Source: Bog-473 sp963791455
Lineage (GTDB): Bacteria; Actinomycetota; Acidimicrobiia; Acidimicrobiales; RAAP-2
DNA: 64,000 bases
Direction: 5' to 3'
Assembly: GCA_963791455.1 (NCBI GenBank)
Contig: CAWBSM010000003.1
Coordinates: 124,001 to 188,000 of the forward strand
The notes beneath the pieces were generated by a model. It did no database searches. It was given only the letters and a program-made list of their open reading frames with translations, and was not told where the DNA came from. The stretch's first letter is position 1. Each line of letters starts with the position of its first letter. Of the stretch, positions 41,039-49,754 are shown in pieces. A program made the translations under genes and the position numbers.

Positions 41039-41877
41039 GCGGCAGGACCATACAGCCGGCTCACTTGCACCGTGGCCGCCACGTCGTGGACCCGGACCAT
41101 GCCCGCCCCGGCCACCATGGCCGCCGCGGCCGTGGCCAGGGACCCCTCGCCCCGTTCCGCCACCGGTGCCGGCTCTCCGGGCGGGCCTCCGGCGACCAGG
41201 GATCCGAGGAAGCGCTTGCGGCTCGTGCCGACCAGGACCCCGGCGCAGCCGGCGGTGGCGGCCTCCTCCACCAACCCAGGCAGGTGGCGCAGGAGGGAGA
41301 GGTTGTGGGCCAAGGTCTTGCCGAACCCGATCCCGGGGTCCACCCAAACCTCGTCCACCCCGGCCTCGAGCGCCCACCGGGCGCGCTCGAGCACGATCGC
41401 CTGCACTTCGGCCACCACGTCGGCGTAGCGGGGATCGTCCTGCATGGTGCGGGGCCTCCCCTGCATGTGCATCGCGACCCAGCCCGCCCGCGTGGCGGCC
41501 GCCACCTCGAACAGGGACGCCGAGACGTCGTTGACCAGGCTCGCCCCAGCCGCCACCGCGGCCCGGGCGACTTCGGGCTTGACCGTGTCCACCGACACCC
41601 GGACCGCGCGCCCGGTGGCCCGGCCGGCGGCGCTCAACGCCTCGACGACCGGGACCACCCGGGCCAGCTCGACCTCGGTGGGCACCGGCTCGGCGCCCGG
41701 GCGCGACGACTCCCCGCCCACGTCGATCACGTCGGCCCCCTCGGCCATCATCTCGAGCCCGCGGGCCACCGCCGGCTCAAAAGTGTCGTAGAGCCCGCCG
41801 TCGGAGAAGGAGTCCGGCGTCACGTTGAGGACGCCCATGACGAGCGGCCTCGCGGCAACGGGGTGCGGCCCCGCCAA
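41035..41877 (-). CDS. folP: Dihydropteroate synthase
   Basis: The 280-residue protein has VMGVLNVTPDSFSDGG, VIDVGGESSRPGAEPV, VSVDTVKPEVARAAVAAGA, LVNDVSA and LVGTSRKRFLGSL, the DHPS signatures. It condenses hydroxymethylpterin pyrophosphate with p-aminobenzoate. The start is uncertain: a TTG two bases after the folE stop gives MAGPHPVAARPLVMGV; the next ATG is at MGVLNV, which would remove the first strand. The stop overlaps the phosphatase-like gene. Confidence 0.93.
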   Translation of the reverse strand: MAGPHPVAARPLVMGVLNVTPDSFSDGGLYDTFEPAVARGLEMMAEGADVIDVGGESSRPGAEPVPTEVELARVVPVVEALSAAGRATGRAVRVSVDTVKPEVARAAVAAGASLVNDVSASLFEVAAATRAGWVAMHMQGRPRTMQDDPRYADVVAEVQAIVLERARWALEAGVDEVWVDPGIGFGKTLAHNLSLLRHLPGLVEEAATAGCAGVLVGTSRKRFLGSLVAGGPPGEPAPVAERGEGSLATAAAAMVAGAGMVRVHDVAATVQVSRLYGPAA

Positions 41878-41879
41878 GG

Positions 41880-42449
41880 TCAGTGGCCCCGGATGAACTG
41901 CATCGCTTCGGCCCGCGTCGCCACGTCGGAGCGGAAGAGGCCCCGCACCGAGGAGGTGACCGTCACCGTGCCCGGCTTCTTGACGCCTCGCATGGACATG
42001 CACAGGTGCTCGGCCTCGAGCACGACCAGCACACCCCGCGGCGAGAGGATCTCGGCGATGGCGTCGGCGATCTGGGTGGTCATGCGCTCTTGCACCTGTA
42101 ACCGGCGGGCATACCCGTCGACCAGGCGGGCCAACTTGGACAGCCCGGTGATGCGGCCGTCCTCGGCCGGGATGTAGGCGACATGCGCCTTGCCCAAGAA
42201 AGGCACCAGATGGTGCTCGCACAGCGACGCGAACGGGATGTCGCGCACCATCACCATCTCGTCGTGCTCGGCGGCAAAGGTGACTTCGAGGTGCCGGGCC
42301 GGGTCGTCGTGGAGGCCCGAGAACAACTCCTCGTACATCGACGCCACCCGGTCGGGGGTCCGTCTCAACCCGTCGCGCTCGGGGTCCTCCCCGATGGCAC
42401 TGAGCAGCTCCGTCACCGCGGTCCGCACCCGATCGACGTCGACGCTCAC
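41880..42449 (-). CDS. folE: GTP cyclohydrolase I
   Basis: The 189-residue protein has DGLRRTPDRVASMYEELFSG, IPFASLCEHHLVPFLGKAHV with the zinc Cys and His, GLSKLARLVDGYARRLQVQE and EAEHLCMSMRGVKKPG with the second zinc Cys. It opens pterin synthesis from GTP. The GTG start overlaps the stop of the tilS-hpt gene (GTGA). In many actinobacteria ftsH lies between hpt and folE; it does not here. Confidence 0.96.
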   Translation of the reverse strand: MSVDVDRVRTAVTELLSAIGEDPERDGLRRTPDRVASMYEELFSGLHDDPARHLEVTFAAEHDEMVMVRDIPFASLCEHHLVPFLGKAHVAYIPAEDGRITGLSKLARLVDGYARRLQVQERMTTQIADAIAEILSPRGVLVVLEAEHLCMSMRGVKKPGTVTVTSSVRGLFRSDVATRAEAMQFIRGH

Positions 42450-44014
42450 CGCACGCTCCCCTTGTACTCGATCCCGGTGTGCTCGCTCCCCTTGTAGACG
42501 TGCACCCCGCGCAGGTTGCGGTAACGCTCGTTCACGTCGAGGCCATAACCGACGACGAACTCGGGCGGGATGGTGAAGCCGATGTATCTCAGGTCGAGAT
42601 CGACTCGTTGCTCCCCCTCCTTCACCAATAGCGCGCACACCTCGACGCTCTTGGGTTGACGGGCCGTGAGGTAGCGCCGGAGGTAGTTGAGCGTGAGGCC
42701 GCTGTCGATGATGTCCTCGACGACCAACACATGGCGGTCGTTGAGCTCGCAGTCGAGGTCCTTGACGATGCGCACCACGCCCGACGTCTTGGTGGCGCTG
42801 CCATAGGACGACACGGCCATGAAGTCCACGTCGACAGGGAGCTGAATGGCTCGGCAGAGGTCGCTCATGAACAGCATGGCGCCCTTGAGCACGGCCACCA
42901 ACAGCGGGGGGTCGTCGGCGTAGTCGGCGGTGATCTGCGCGCCCAGTTCGGCCACCCGGGTCTTCAGGCGCACCGCATCGACCAGAACGGGACCCACGTC
43001 GGCCTCGGCCCAAGGCGGGACGCCCGCTCCGTCCTCGTCGGTCACCGGGGTGAGACTACCGGAGCAGCGCTCCAGCTCGACCCGGAGGCGCCCGTCCGTC
43101 CGCCGCACTCGGCGGCCACCGGAGAGCTCCGTCCCACGCGCCCTTCCCTGCGCCACGGCGAGGGTGCGCTCGACCTCGGCCAGCGACGGCGGGTGGTCGG
43201 CGGAGTGGGCGTCGGCGCGCCCTTCCCCGTCGGCGTCGACGTCCGCCGTGACGTTGCGGATCCAATGACGGAGGGCGCGCCGGGCCAGCGGTCGGGTGGC
43301 GGCGGACACGGCGCGGGCGTCGGCGGGATCGGGCAGCGCCGCGGCGGCCAGCGATTCCAGCAGTGCCACCTCTTCGCGCAACACCCCCGCCTGCCGGGCC
43401 AGCAGCGGGACGGGGTCGCGGCCTGCCACTTGTGCACACAGGGGCAGGAGCTCGTGGCGGACACGATTCCGCACGAAAGCCGGATCCGCGTTGCTGAGGT
43501 CGCACACCGGTACGAGGCCTAAACCGGCGCACAACGCGTGCGTCTCGCGCCGCCGCAGGCCGAGCAGCGGATGTCGGAAGCCCGGAGCCATCCCCGCCAG
43601 GCCATCCGCCCCGGCCCCGCGCAACAGGTTGACCAAGATCGTCTCGGCCTGGTCGTCCATGGTGTGCCCGGTGGCCACGTCAGGCGGCAGCACCGCAAAG
43701 CGGGCCGTCCGAGCCCGAGCCTCGAGGTTCGGGCCGTGCGCCAGGTTCACCCGCCGCCGCTCGAAACGAGCGCCAAAGCGCGAGGCCGCGTCGGCCACGA
43801 CGTCCGCCTCGGCGTCCGAGCCAGCGCGCAGACCGTGCTCGACGTGCACCGCGGTGACGTCACAACCTGCGGCGACCGCCAGCACGAGCAGGGCCAGTGA
43901 GTCGGCGCCACCCGACACCGCACAAGGCAGGGCCGTCCCGGCCGGTGGGAAGGTGCACCGGGTCTGCAGGTCGGCGACGAGGGCGGAGGGAGCGGGGAGG
44001 GACTCCTCACCCAC
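42446..44014 (-). CDS. tilS-hpt: Fused TilS-Hpt: tRNA-Ile lysidine synthetase and hypoxanthine phosphoribosyltransferase
   Basis: One uninterrupted 522-residue frame joins two enzymes. Residues 1 to about 330 are TilS: PP-loop CAVSGGADSLALLVLA, TGHTMDDQAETILVNLLRGA and VRNRVRHELLPL; it makes lysidine at the wobble base of tRNA-Ile(CAU). From about 350 on is Hpt: PPLLVAVLKGAMLFMSDLC, FMAVSSYGSATKTSG and the PRPP loop VLVVEDIIDSGLTL (residues 429-442), salvaging hypoxanthine and guanine. The junction (LTPVTDEDGAGVPPWAEADV) looks like a linker with no stop. The genes are usually adjacent but separate. GTG start overlapping the metalloprotease gene by eight bases. Confidence 0.88.
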   Translation of the reverse strand: MGEESLPAPSALVADLQTRCTFPPAGTALPCAVSGGADSLALLVLAVAAGCDVTAVHVEHGLRAGSDAEADVVADAASRFGARFERRRVNLAHGPNLEARARTARFAVLPPDVATGHTMDDQAETILVNLLRGAGADGLAGMAPGFRHPLLGLRRRETHALCAGLGLVPVCDLSNADPAFVRNRVRHELLPLCAQVAGRDPVPLLARQAGVLREEVALLESLAAAALPDPADARAVSAATRPLARRALRHWIRNVTADVDADGEGRADAHSADHPPSLAEVERTLAVAQGRARGTELSGGRRVRRTDGRLRVELERCSGSLTPVTDEDGAGVPPWAEADVGPVLVDAVRLKTRVAELGAQITADYADDPPLLVAVLKGAMLFMSDLCRAIQLPVDVDFMAVSSYGSATKTSGVVRIVKDLDCELNDRHVLVVEDIIDSGLTLNYLRRYLTARQPKSVEVCALLVKEGEQRVDLDLRYIGFTIPPEFVVGYGLDVNERYRNLRGVHVYKGSEHTGIEYKGSVR

Positions 44015-45059
44015 CGGCTCTGGCCACCCAGGCCGCAGGGTCGCGGATCTCCTCCAGCGAGGGCAGCCACTCGGGGCCTTCCCACACCCGGGCCAACAAC
44101 GCCGGCCCACCGGCCGCCTCCACCGACTCCACGAAGCGCTCGCCCTCGGCGTACTGGCGCATCTTGGCGTCCAGGCCGAGCAGCTTCGACATCAGCTTGG
44201 TCAGCCCGCGCGCCTGGGTACGGCGCTCGTGCAGCACTTTCGAAAAATGGGCTGCACCAGGCACGTCGGCGGCGCCGGCGCGGTCCATGGTGACGTCGCC
44301 GTGGCCCTCGAGCAGGCTCATCATCCCCGAGATCTTCGAGAGCGCTTGACGTTGCGCGGGGGTGGCCAGCATGCCGACGACACCGGCCTCGCGAGCGGGG
44401 TTGCGCCCGGAGCGCAGCTCGGTGGTGGCGCGGCGGAGCATCTCGGCGAAGCCCGCTGGGTCTCCCGAGAGCGGTCCGAGCAATTCGGAGACCAGGCCGA
44501 CGAAGTGGTCCCGCAACCAGGGGACGGCGGTGAACTGGAGACGGTGCGTCACCTCGTGCAGGGCGAGCCACAACCGGAATTGGCTCGGGGCGAATCCGTA
44601 CTGCTCCTCGACCGCCACGATGTTGGGTCCCACGTAGGACACCAGGTCCTGATCTTCGGGCGACTCGTCGTTGATCAGCAGGTCGTACTGGCCGAGCACC
44701 CGCGTCGCCATGTACGCCAGCATCAAGCCGAGCTGGGTTCCCGCAACGGCGCGGCCAACCACGAGGGAGGGGCCACCGAGTTTGTTCCCCCGCTTCTGCT
44801 GCATCTCCATCAGCGGCGGGCCGAGCAGGCGCTCGATCGAGCGCACGTTGGCGGCGGCCCAACCCGGACGGTCGGTCACCTTCGCTCGGGCCGATCCGTG
44901 GGACGAGTGCAGACCAGTGGCCTCGCTCACCAACGCCTCCGCACGCGCGGTGAGCTCGTCGAACTGTCCCTGCAGGTCCCGAGAGCGGTAGGAGGCGGGC
45001 GCCGGCTTCAGGATGAGGGCGGCCGACGCGACGCGACGCGCCAGGGCCCAGTCGATCAT
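44007..45059 (-). CDS. Zinc-dependent metalloprotease (DUF2342 / F420-associated type)
   Basis: The 350-residue protein has the zinc motif LALHEVTHRLQF (HExxH) and the family segments VVGRAVAGTQLGLMLAYMA, YVGPNIVAVEEQYG and LLEGHGDVTMDRA (the downstream Glu region). It corresponds to the mycobacterial protease gene found next to tilS and hpt. Its substrate is unknown. I prefer the ATG before IDWALARRVAS; an ATG seven codons earlier has no usable ribosome-binding site. No signal peptide is seen. Confidence 0.82.
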   Translation of the reverse strand: MIDWALARRVASAALILKPAPASYRSRDLQGQFDELTARAEALVSEATGLHSSHGSARAKVTDRPGWAAANVRSIERLLGPPLMEMQQKRGNKLGGPSLVVGRAVAGTQLGLMLAYMATRVLGQYDLLINDESPEDQDLVSYVGPNIVAVEEQYGFAPSQFRLWLALHEVTHRLQFTAVPWLRDHFVGLVSELLGPLSGDPAGFAEMLRRATTELRSGRNPAREAGVVGMLATPAQRQALSKISGMMSLLEGHGDVTMDRAGAADVPGAAHFSKVLHERRTQARGLTKLMSKLLGLDAKMRQYAEGERFVESVEAAGGPALLARVWEGPEWLPSLEEIRDPAAWVARAGG

Positions 45060-45102
45060 CGCCGGGCCGCCTATCGCCATCTCCGGGACGGCCGGGGTGA
45101 GG

Positions 45103-45426
45103 TCAGTGCTTGCCGTGGTGCTGCTGGCTTTCTTCGTCGATGGCCGCTGCCACCCGATCGATCAGGCTCTGCGGCACACGGTCTTTGCACCGGTTGGCGA
45201 TCACCTTGCGCAACTCGGCCTCGAACTCGGCCGCACCGCCACAGGGCCCGCACCAGTCGAGATGGACGCGGATCTCCGTGCGCCGCTCCTCGGTGAGCTC
45301 CCCGTCGAGATAGTGGTACAGCTCGTGCACCGCCTCGGTGCAATCGACCGACACGCCGAACAGGCCGCCCGCGTCAACCACGCCGCCCGTGCCCTCGCCC
45401 TTCTCCGTCTCGACGTCTTCGTTCAT
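45103..45426 (-). CDS. rsrA: RsrA-type zinc anti-sigma factor
   Basis: The 107-residue protein has the thiol-redox ZAS motif: C29, H55, C59 and C62, with the same spacing as the zinc ligands of Streptomyces RsrA (26, 4 and 3 residues apart). The segments DCTEAVHELYHYLDGELT, HLDWCGPC and RKVIANRCKDRVP are typical. When reduced and zinc-bound it holds the sigma factor; disulfide stress releases it. The ATG overlaps the sigma-factor stop (ATGA), so the pair is produced together. Confidence 0.93.
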   Translation of the reverse strand: MNEDVETEKGEGTGGVVDAGGLFGVSVDCTEAVHELYHYLDGELTEERRTEIRVHLDWCGPCGGAAEFEAELRKVIANRCKDRVPQSLIDRVAAAIDEESQQHHGKH

Positions 45427-46007
45427 TCCCTCGAGCTCCCCGGCACGCTGCCAACCAGACCGCGCGCCTCTGCCACGTCGTGCAACGCCTTCTGCAGCGC
45501 CCTTCTTCCCCGATGGATCCTGCTCATGACCGTCCCGATCGGGACGTCGGTGATCTCGGCGATCTCCTTGTAGCTGAAGCCCTCGACGTCGGCCAGCATC
45601 ACCGCCATCCGGAAGGCCTCCGGCAGGGCCTCGAGGGCCGTCTTCACGTCTTCGTCGGTGAAGCGGTCCAGCGCCTCGTCTTCGGCGGACCGTCCCGGCT
45701 CGCTACCCCCCGAGCCGGCCAAGCGCTTGTACAGGTAGAGGTCCTCGACGTCCTCCACGTCGGCCTGCTCCGGCCGCCGCTGCGCCGCCCGGTAGGAGTT
45801 GATGTAGGTGTTGGTGAGGATCCGGTAGAGCCAGGCCCGCAGGTTGGTCCCCTCGGCGAAGGAGTCGAAGGACCGGTAGGCCTTGAGGTAGGTCTCTTGC
45901 ACGAGGTCCTCGGCGTCCGCCCGATTGCGGGTCATGCGGAGCGCAGCCGAGTACAGCCCGGGCATGAATTCCATGGCGACGTCGGTGAAGGTCGCCTGAT
46001 CTGCCAC
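45423..46007 (-). CDS. sigR: ECF sigma factor of the SigR/SigH type
   Basis: The 194-residue protein has sigma region 2 (ALRMTRNRADAEDLVQETYL, FAEGTNLRAWLYRILTNTYI) and region 4 (VMLADVEGFSYKEIAEITDV, GTVMSRIHRGRRALQKAL). With RsrA immediately downstream it should drive the oxidative/disulfide-stress regulon (thioredoxins, mycothiol genes, proteases). Only 40 bases separate it from the divergent P450 gene; I could not recognise a SigR-type promoter there. It heads the long cofactor operon, so stress control of those genes is possible. Confidence 0.94.
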   Translation of the reverse strand: MADQATFTDVAMEFMPGLYSAALRMTRNRADAEDLVQETYLKAYRSFDSFAEGTNLRAWLYRILTNTYINSYRAAQRRPEQADVEDVEDLYLYKRLAGSGGSEPGRSAEDEALDRFTDEDVKTALEALPEAFRMAVMLADVEGFSYKEIAEITDVPIGTVMSRIHRGRRALQKALHDVAEARGLVGSVPGSSRE

Positions 46008-46047
46008 GCATCAACCCTACCCACCTGAGATCGGTATCGTCTCCGTC

Positions 46048-47268
46048 GTGACTACCGCCCCCGCCAACTTCGGGATCGACCTGCTGAGCGGCGCGTTCTT
46101 CGGCCGCGAGCCCCACGACGCCTTCGCCTGGATGCGAGCCAACGCCCCCGTCTACTACGACGAAACCAACGACGTGTGGGCGGCCGCCAGCTATGCCGCC
46201 GTCAAGCAGGCCTCCGTGGACACCGAGTCGTTCTCGAGTGCCCAGGGCATCCGGCCGAAGTCCGGGCCTTTGCCGATGATGATCGAATTCGACGGAGCCG
46301 AGCACGTGCTGCGGCGCCGGCTCGTTTCCGAGGGCTTCACCCCGCGGCGGGTTCGCGACCAGGAGGGCAAACTCCATCGGATCTGCGATGCACTCATCGA
46401 CAAGGTCTGCGAGCGGGGTCGCTGCGACCTCGTCAAGGACCTGGCGGCGCCGCTCCCGATCATCGTGATCGGCGACATGCTCGGGGTCGCGCCCGAGGAC
46501 CGCGACGACCTGTTGCGGTGGTCCGACGACATGCTCAAGGCCCTTGGAGCCCCCGACCCCACCCTCTTGGACAAGTCCACCGCAGCCTTCGTCGAGTACA
46601 CCGAGTACATCCATCCCGTCTTCGACGAGCGTCGAGCCACCAACAGCGCGGACGACCTCGTGGGAGTGCTGGTCCACGCGGAAATCGACGGCAGCTCCCT
46701 CGACGACGACTCCCTGGTCCACGAGACGCTGCTTATCCTCATCGGGGGCGACGAGACGACCCGCCACGTCATCAGCGGCGGTATGGAGGAGCTCCTGGCC
46801 CACCCCGACCAGCTCGCACGACTCGCGGCAGACCCTAGCGCCCTCATGCCCGGTGCGGTCGAGGAGATGCTGCGCTGGGTGTCACCGATCAAGAACATGG
46901 CTCGCACCGCGACGCGGGACGTCGAGCTGGCGGGGGCACACATCCGCGCCGGTCAGGAGATCCTCCTGTTGTACCCGTCGGCCAACCGCGACGAGGCGGT
47001 CTTCGAGAATGCTGAGGAGTTCGACATCACTCGCAGCCCGAACCCGCACATGGCCTTTGGGTTCGGCGCGCACTTCTGCCTGGGCAACCAGCTGGCGCGC
47101 TTGGAACTGCGCGTCATGGTCGAGCGCGTGTTGTCCCGTCTGCCCGACCTCCGCCTGGCCACCTCACGCGACGCGCTGCCCCGCCGGCCGGCAAACTTCA
47201 TCTCCGGCATCGAGGAGATGCCCGTGGTCTTCACGCCGAGCGCCCCACTTGGAGCAGAGGCCGTCTGA
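46048..47268 (+). CDS. Cytochrome P450
   Basis: The 406-residue protein has the heme-Cys loop AFGFGAHFCLGNQLARLELR, the oxygen-activation helix LIGGDETTRHVISGG and the EEMLRW ExxR helix. It is a soluble bacterial-type P450 needing ferredoxin and reductase, neither of which is nearby. General features (DRDEAVFENAEEFDITRSPN) resemble the actinobacterial CYP125/142-like group that oxidises steroid or terpenoid side chains, but substrate is not provable. It is convergent with the MaoC gene. Confidence 0.92.
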   Translation: MTTAPANFGIDLLSGAFFGREPHDAFAWMRANAPVYYDETNDVWAAASYAAVKQASVDTESFSSAQGIRPKSGPLPMMIEFDGAEHVLRRRLVSEGFTPRRVRDQEGKLHRICDALIDKVCERGRCDLVKDLAAPLPIIVIGDMLGVAPEDRDDLLRWSDDMLKALGAPDPTLLDKSTAAFVEYTEYIHPVFDERRATNSADDLVGVLVHAEIDGSSLDDDSLVHETLLILIGGDETTRHVISGGMEELLAHPDQLARLAADPSALMPGAVEEMLRWVSPIKNMARTATRDVELAGAHIRAGQEILLLYPSANRDEAVFENAEEFDITRSPNPHMAFGFGAHFCLGNQLARLELRVMVERVLSRLPDLRLATSRDALPRRPANFISGIEEMPVVFTPSAPLGAEAV

Positions 47269-47357
47269 CGCCTGGCCGATCCTTCGGAGCTCGATGCGGT
47301 TCCTGGAGGAATCAGCCGACGACGGCCATCGGGACCGGGCGAGCCCGGCGAGCCGGC

Positions 47358-48248
47358 TCAGCCAGCTGCCACGGTGAAGAGCCCGGCGTCGATGACGGTC
47401 TCGCCGCGTTGGGTCTCCGTGCGGAACCGGTAGGTGCCCGGAGACCGCTCTCCGATGTCCCAGACCGAGATGCTGAGGGTGTCGCCGGGCATGGTCGGCT
47501 TGGAGAAGCGGGACCGCATGGCGCCGAAACGCGCCGGATCCGAGCCGCACACGGTGTGGAGGAGGGCACGACCGGTGAAGCCGTAGGTGCACAGGCCGTG
47601 CAGGATCGGGCGGTCGAAGCCGGCCCGCTTGGCGAACGTCGGGTCGGAGTGCAACGGGTTGCGGTCACCGGACAGTCGATAGAGCAGCGCCTGGTCGGGC
47701 CGGGTGGCGTACGTCACGACCTCGTCGGGTTCGCGGGAGGGCAACGGCTCGCCGGCCAGAGCGCTCTCCTCGTCACCTTCGGGGTTGCGCGGACCGCCGA
47801 AGCCGCCCGCGCCGCGGATGAAGAGTGCCGTGCGGGTGGTGAAGGCCAGCTCCCCCGTGGCGCTCAGGCGGGACTCGCTCTCCAGCACGACCAGGCCGGC
47901 CGATCCCTTGTCGTACATGCCGGCGACACGGCTGGTGATCGACACGGTCCCCGCCCTCGGGATCTCGCCGCGCAACCGGATGGACTGCTCGCCGTGCACG
48001 AGCATCGCGGGGTCGAAATCGCCGATGGAGGCCCTCCCCCCTCCGCCTTGTCCCACGATGGTGGCAAAGGTGGGAAGCACCCGCTGGGAGATCCCCACTG
48101 AGTTCTCCGTGGTCAGGTCGAGCTCGAAGCCCGTCGGGTCGAGCGCTCCGGCGCCGACCCCGAGGGCGTACAACAGGGCGTCCTTGTGGTCCCACGACCG
48201 CTCGGAAGTCTCGGAGATCGACCCGACTGCATCGAGATTCAGTCCCAT
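47358..48248 (-). CDS. MaoC-family (2E)-enoyl-CoA hydratase, double hot-dog
   Basis: The 296-residue protein has an N-terminal hot-dog half and a C-terminal half with the hydratase-2 motif YRLSGDRNPLHSDPTFAKRA (catalytic Asp and His) followed by GFDRPILHGLCTYGFT. This is the layout of the hydratase-2 domain of MFE-2 and of steroid-degrading MaoC hydratases. It hydrates trans-2-enoyl-CoA to (3R)-hydroxyacyl-CoA. Together with the neighbouring P450 it hints at lipid or steroid catabolism. ATG with GAGAGG upstream; the divergent MerR gene may regulate it. Confidence 0.87.
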   Translation of the reverse strand: MGLNLDAVGSISETSERSWDHKDALLYALGVGAGALDPTGFELDLTTENSVGISQRVLPTFATIVGQGGGGRASIGDFDPAMLVHGEQSIRLRGEIPRAGTVSITSRVAGMYDKGSAGLVVLESESRLSATGELAFTTRTALFIRGAGGFGGPRNPEGDEESALAGEPLPSREPDEVVTYATRPDQALLYRLSGDRNPLHSDPTFAKRAGFDRPILHGLCTYGFTGRALLHTVCGSDPARFGAMRSRFSKPTMPGDTLSISVWDIGERSPGTYRFRTETQRGETVIDAGLFTVAAG

Positions 48249-48344
48249 CGCTCGCACCTCTCTTTTCGTGCTCTCTGTTCGCGCTCTGGGTTCGTGCCAG
48301 TCTCTGGACACGCCCTCTCTGGAAGCCGCATTTAGTGACTATGT

Positions 48345-48380
48345 TTGATGTTACATGATCTTATGTCATACTTGTCAAGT
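48345..48380. promoter_or_regulatory. Divergent promoter region between MaoC and MerR genes
   Basis: On the plus strand TTGATG and TACTTG are 18 bases apart and give a nearly leaderless merR transcript. On the minus strand TTGACA (48373-48378 reversed) could be the -35 of the MaoC gene. ACTTGTCAAGT (48370-48380) is a perfect 11-bp palindrome covering these hexamers and is a candidate operator. Confidence 0.5.
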
Positions 48381-48384
48381 GGAG

Positions 48385-48819
48385 GTGAACGACCCGGTCC
48401 TGACCATCGACGAGCTGGCCGCCGTGTCGGGCACCACCACGCGGCGCATCCGTTCCCTCCAGACGCTCGGCCTGTTGCCCCATCCCGACCTGCGGGGGCG
48501 CACCGGCCTCTACGGCCCCCGCCACCGCGACCGTCTGACCGCCGTACTCCGGCTCCAGGAGGAGGGCTTCTCGCTGGAGTCGATCGGCGTGCTCTTTCGC
48601 GCCCTCGACGCGGGGCACTCCCTGTCCGCGGTGCTCGGCCTGCCGAGCTCCGGGACCCGGGCGGCCGCCCGGGTCGAGCCGGGAGCGGCAACAGGAACCG
48701 ACAGCGCCGAGCTCTACGGCTTTGCCGAACTCCAGCCGGCGGCGTCGGCGCACGGCGCGGACCGGCCCCTCCTCTCGCTCGTCCCCACCACCGTCTGGGA
48801 CGAGAACCAAGCATCCTGA
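48385..48819 (+). CDS. MerR-family transcriptional regulator
   Basis: The 144-residue protein has a MerR winged HTH: LTIDELAAVSGTTTRRIRSL, GLLPHPDLRGRTGLYGPRHR, and RLQEEGFSLESIGVLFRAL as the dimerisation-leading helix. The C-terminus has no Cys pair for metal sensing, so an organic ligand is more likely. The start is uncertain among closely spaced GTG codons; I choose the one compatible with the promoter spacing and the usual N-terminal length. It probably controls the divergent MaoC hydratase. Confidence 0.8.
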   Translation: MNDPVLTIDELAAVSGTTTRRIRSLQTLGLLPHPDLRGRTGLYGPRHRDRLTAVLRLQEEGFSLESIGVLFRALDAGHSLSAVLGLPSSGTRAAARVEPGAATGTDSAELYGFAELQPAASAHGADRPLLSLVPTTVWDENQAS

Positions 48820-48891
48820 CCCAGCATCCTGAAGGACTCGTCCGACTCGGTCGGGCGGCGGCGCCGGCCATGCTCGGTAGGGTCGCTCTCG

Positions 48892-49692
48892 GTGCCTGAG
48901 CTCACGCCTCCTGCGCTCGTCTCCTGGGACGACGCGGCGGACCACGGGGTGAAAGTCGCCGTGACCACCCGGCACGGAGGCGTGTCCCACCCGCCCTTCG
49001 ACACCCTCAACCTCGGACTTCACGTTGGTGACCGGCCCGGGGACGTGGCGTCCAACCGCGTCACGGCGGCGTCGGCGTTCGGCGTCGACCTGGACACGAT
49101 GGTCTTTGCTCGCCAGGTCCATGGCGCGACCGCCGTGCTCGTCGGCCCGGAGGAGGGTGGCCGCGGTGCGATGTCGAAGGACGACGCCATCCCCGACGCC
49201 GACATCCTGGTGACGACGTCATCCGTCGTCACCCTCGCCATCCTCGTCGCCGACTGCGTCCCCCTCGCCCTGGTCGACCCGACCGCGTCCGTGCTTGCTG
49301 CCGTCCACGCGGGCTGGCGGGGCACGGCCGCGGGGGCGGTCACCCACGCGCTGACCGCCATGACGAAGCACGGTGCCCATCCTGACCGGGTCCGAGCCTT
49401 TCTCGGGCCGGCGGTCGCTCCGGATCGCTACCAGGTCTCCGACGAGGTCCATCGCGCGCTGACCGAGGCCGTGCGACCCGGGCCGCTCGACGCCGCGGTG
49501 GCCCGTCCCGACGGCCCCGGGCACTGGCTGGTGGACCTTCCCGCCGCCAACCGTCAGCAGCTCCTGGAGGCCGGCGTCCGTCCCGAGCACATTTCGGACA
49601 GCGGTGCCAGCACGCACGACGAGCCCTACTTCTCCGACCGGGCTCAGCGGCCCTGCGGCAGGTTCGCCCTGTTGGCGCGGTTGCTCGATTGA
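48892..49692 (+). CDS. pgeF: Peptidoglycan editing factor / laccase-domain protein
   Basis: The 266-residue protein has the YfiH/DUF152 motifs: VAVTTRHGGVSHPPFDTLNL, ARQVHGATAVLV, LVADCVPLALVDP (metal Cys) and VHAGWRGTAAGAVTHAL (metal His). In E. coli the homologue removes wrongly added L-Ser from peptidoglycan precursors; others act as purine-nucleoside phosphorylases. In actinobacteria it is often beside ftsZ; here it precedes murL-murD2, which fits a cell-wall role. GTG start. Confidence 0.88.
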   Translation: MPELTPPALVSWDDAADHGVKVAVTTRHGGVSHPPFDTLNLGLHVGDRPGDVASNRVTAASAFGVDLDTMVFARQVHGATAVLVGPEEGGRGAMSKDDAIPDADILVTTSSVVTLAILVADCVPLALVDPTASVLAAVHAGWRGTAAGAVTHALTAMTKHGAHPDRVRAFLGPAVAPDRYQVSDEVHRALTEAVRPGPLDAAVARPDGPGHWLVDLPAANRQQLLEAGVRPEHISDSGASTHDEPYFSDRAQRPCGRFALLARLLD

Positions 49693-49754
49693 GCCGGTGC
49701 CTCAACGGGTGCGCCCTAGCATGGGAAGGCCCGGATGCCCGGGCACCATCTGCG

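Noticed and set aside
46008..46047. SigR-type autoregulatory promoter upstream of sigR
   Set aside because: Only 40 bases separate sigR from the P450 gene and I could not find a GGAAT/GTT pair at proper spacing.
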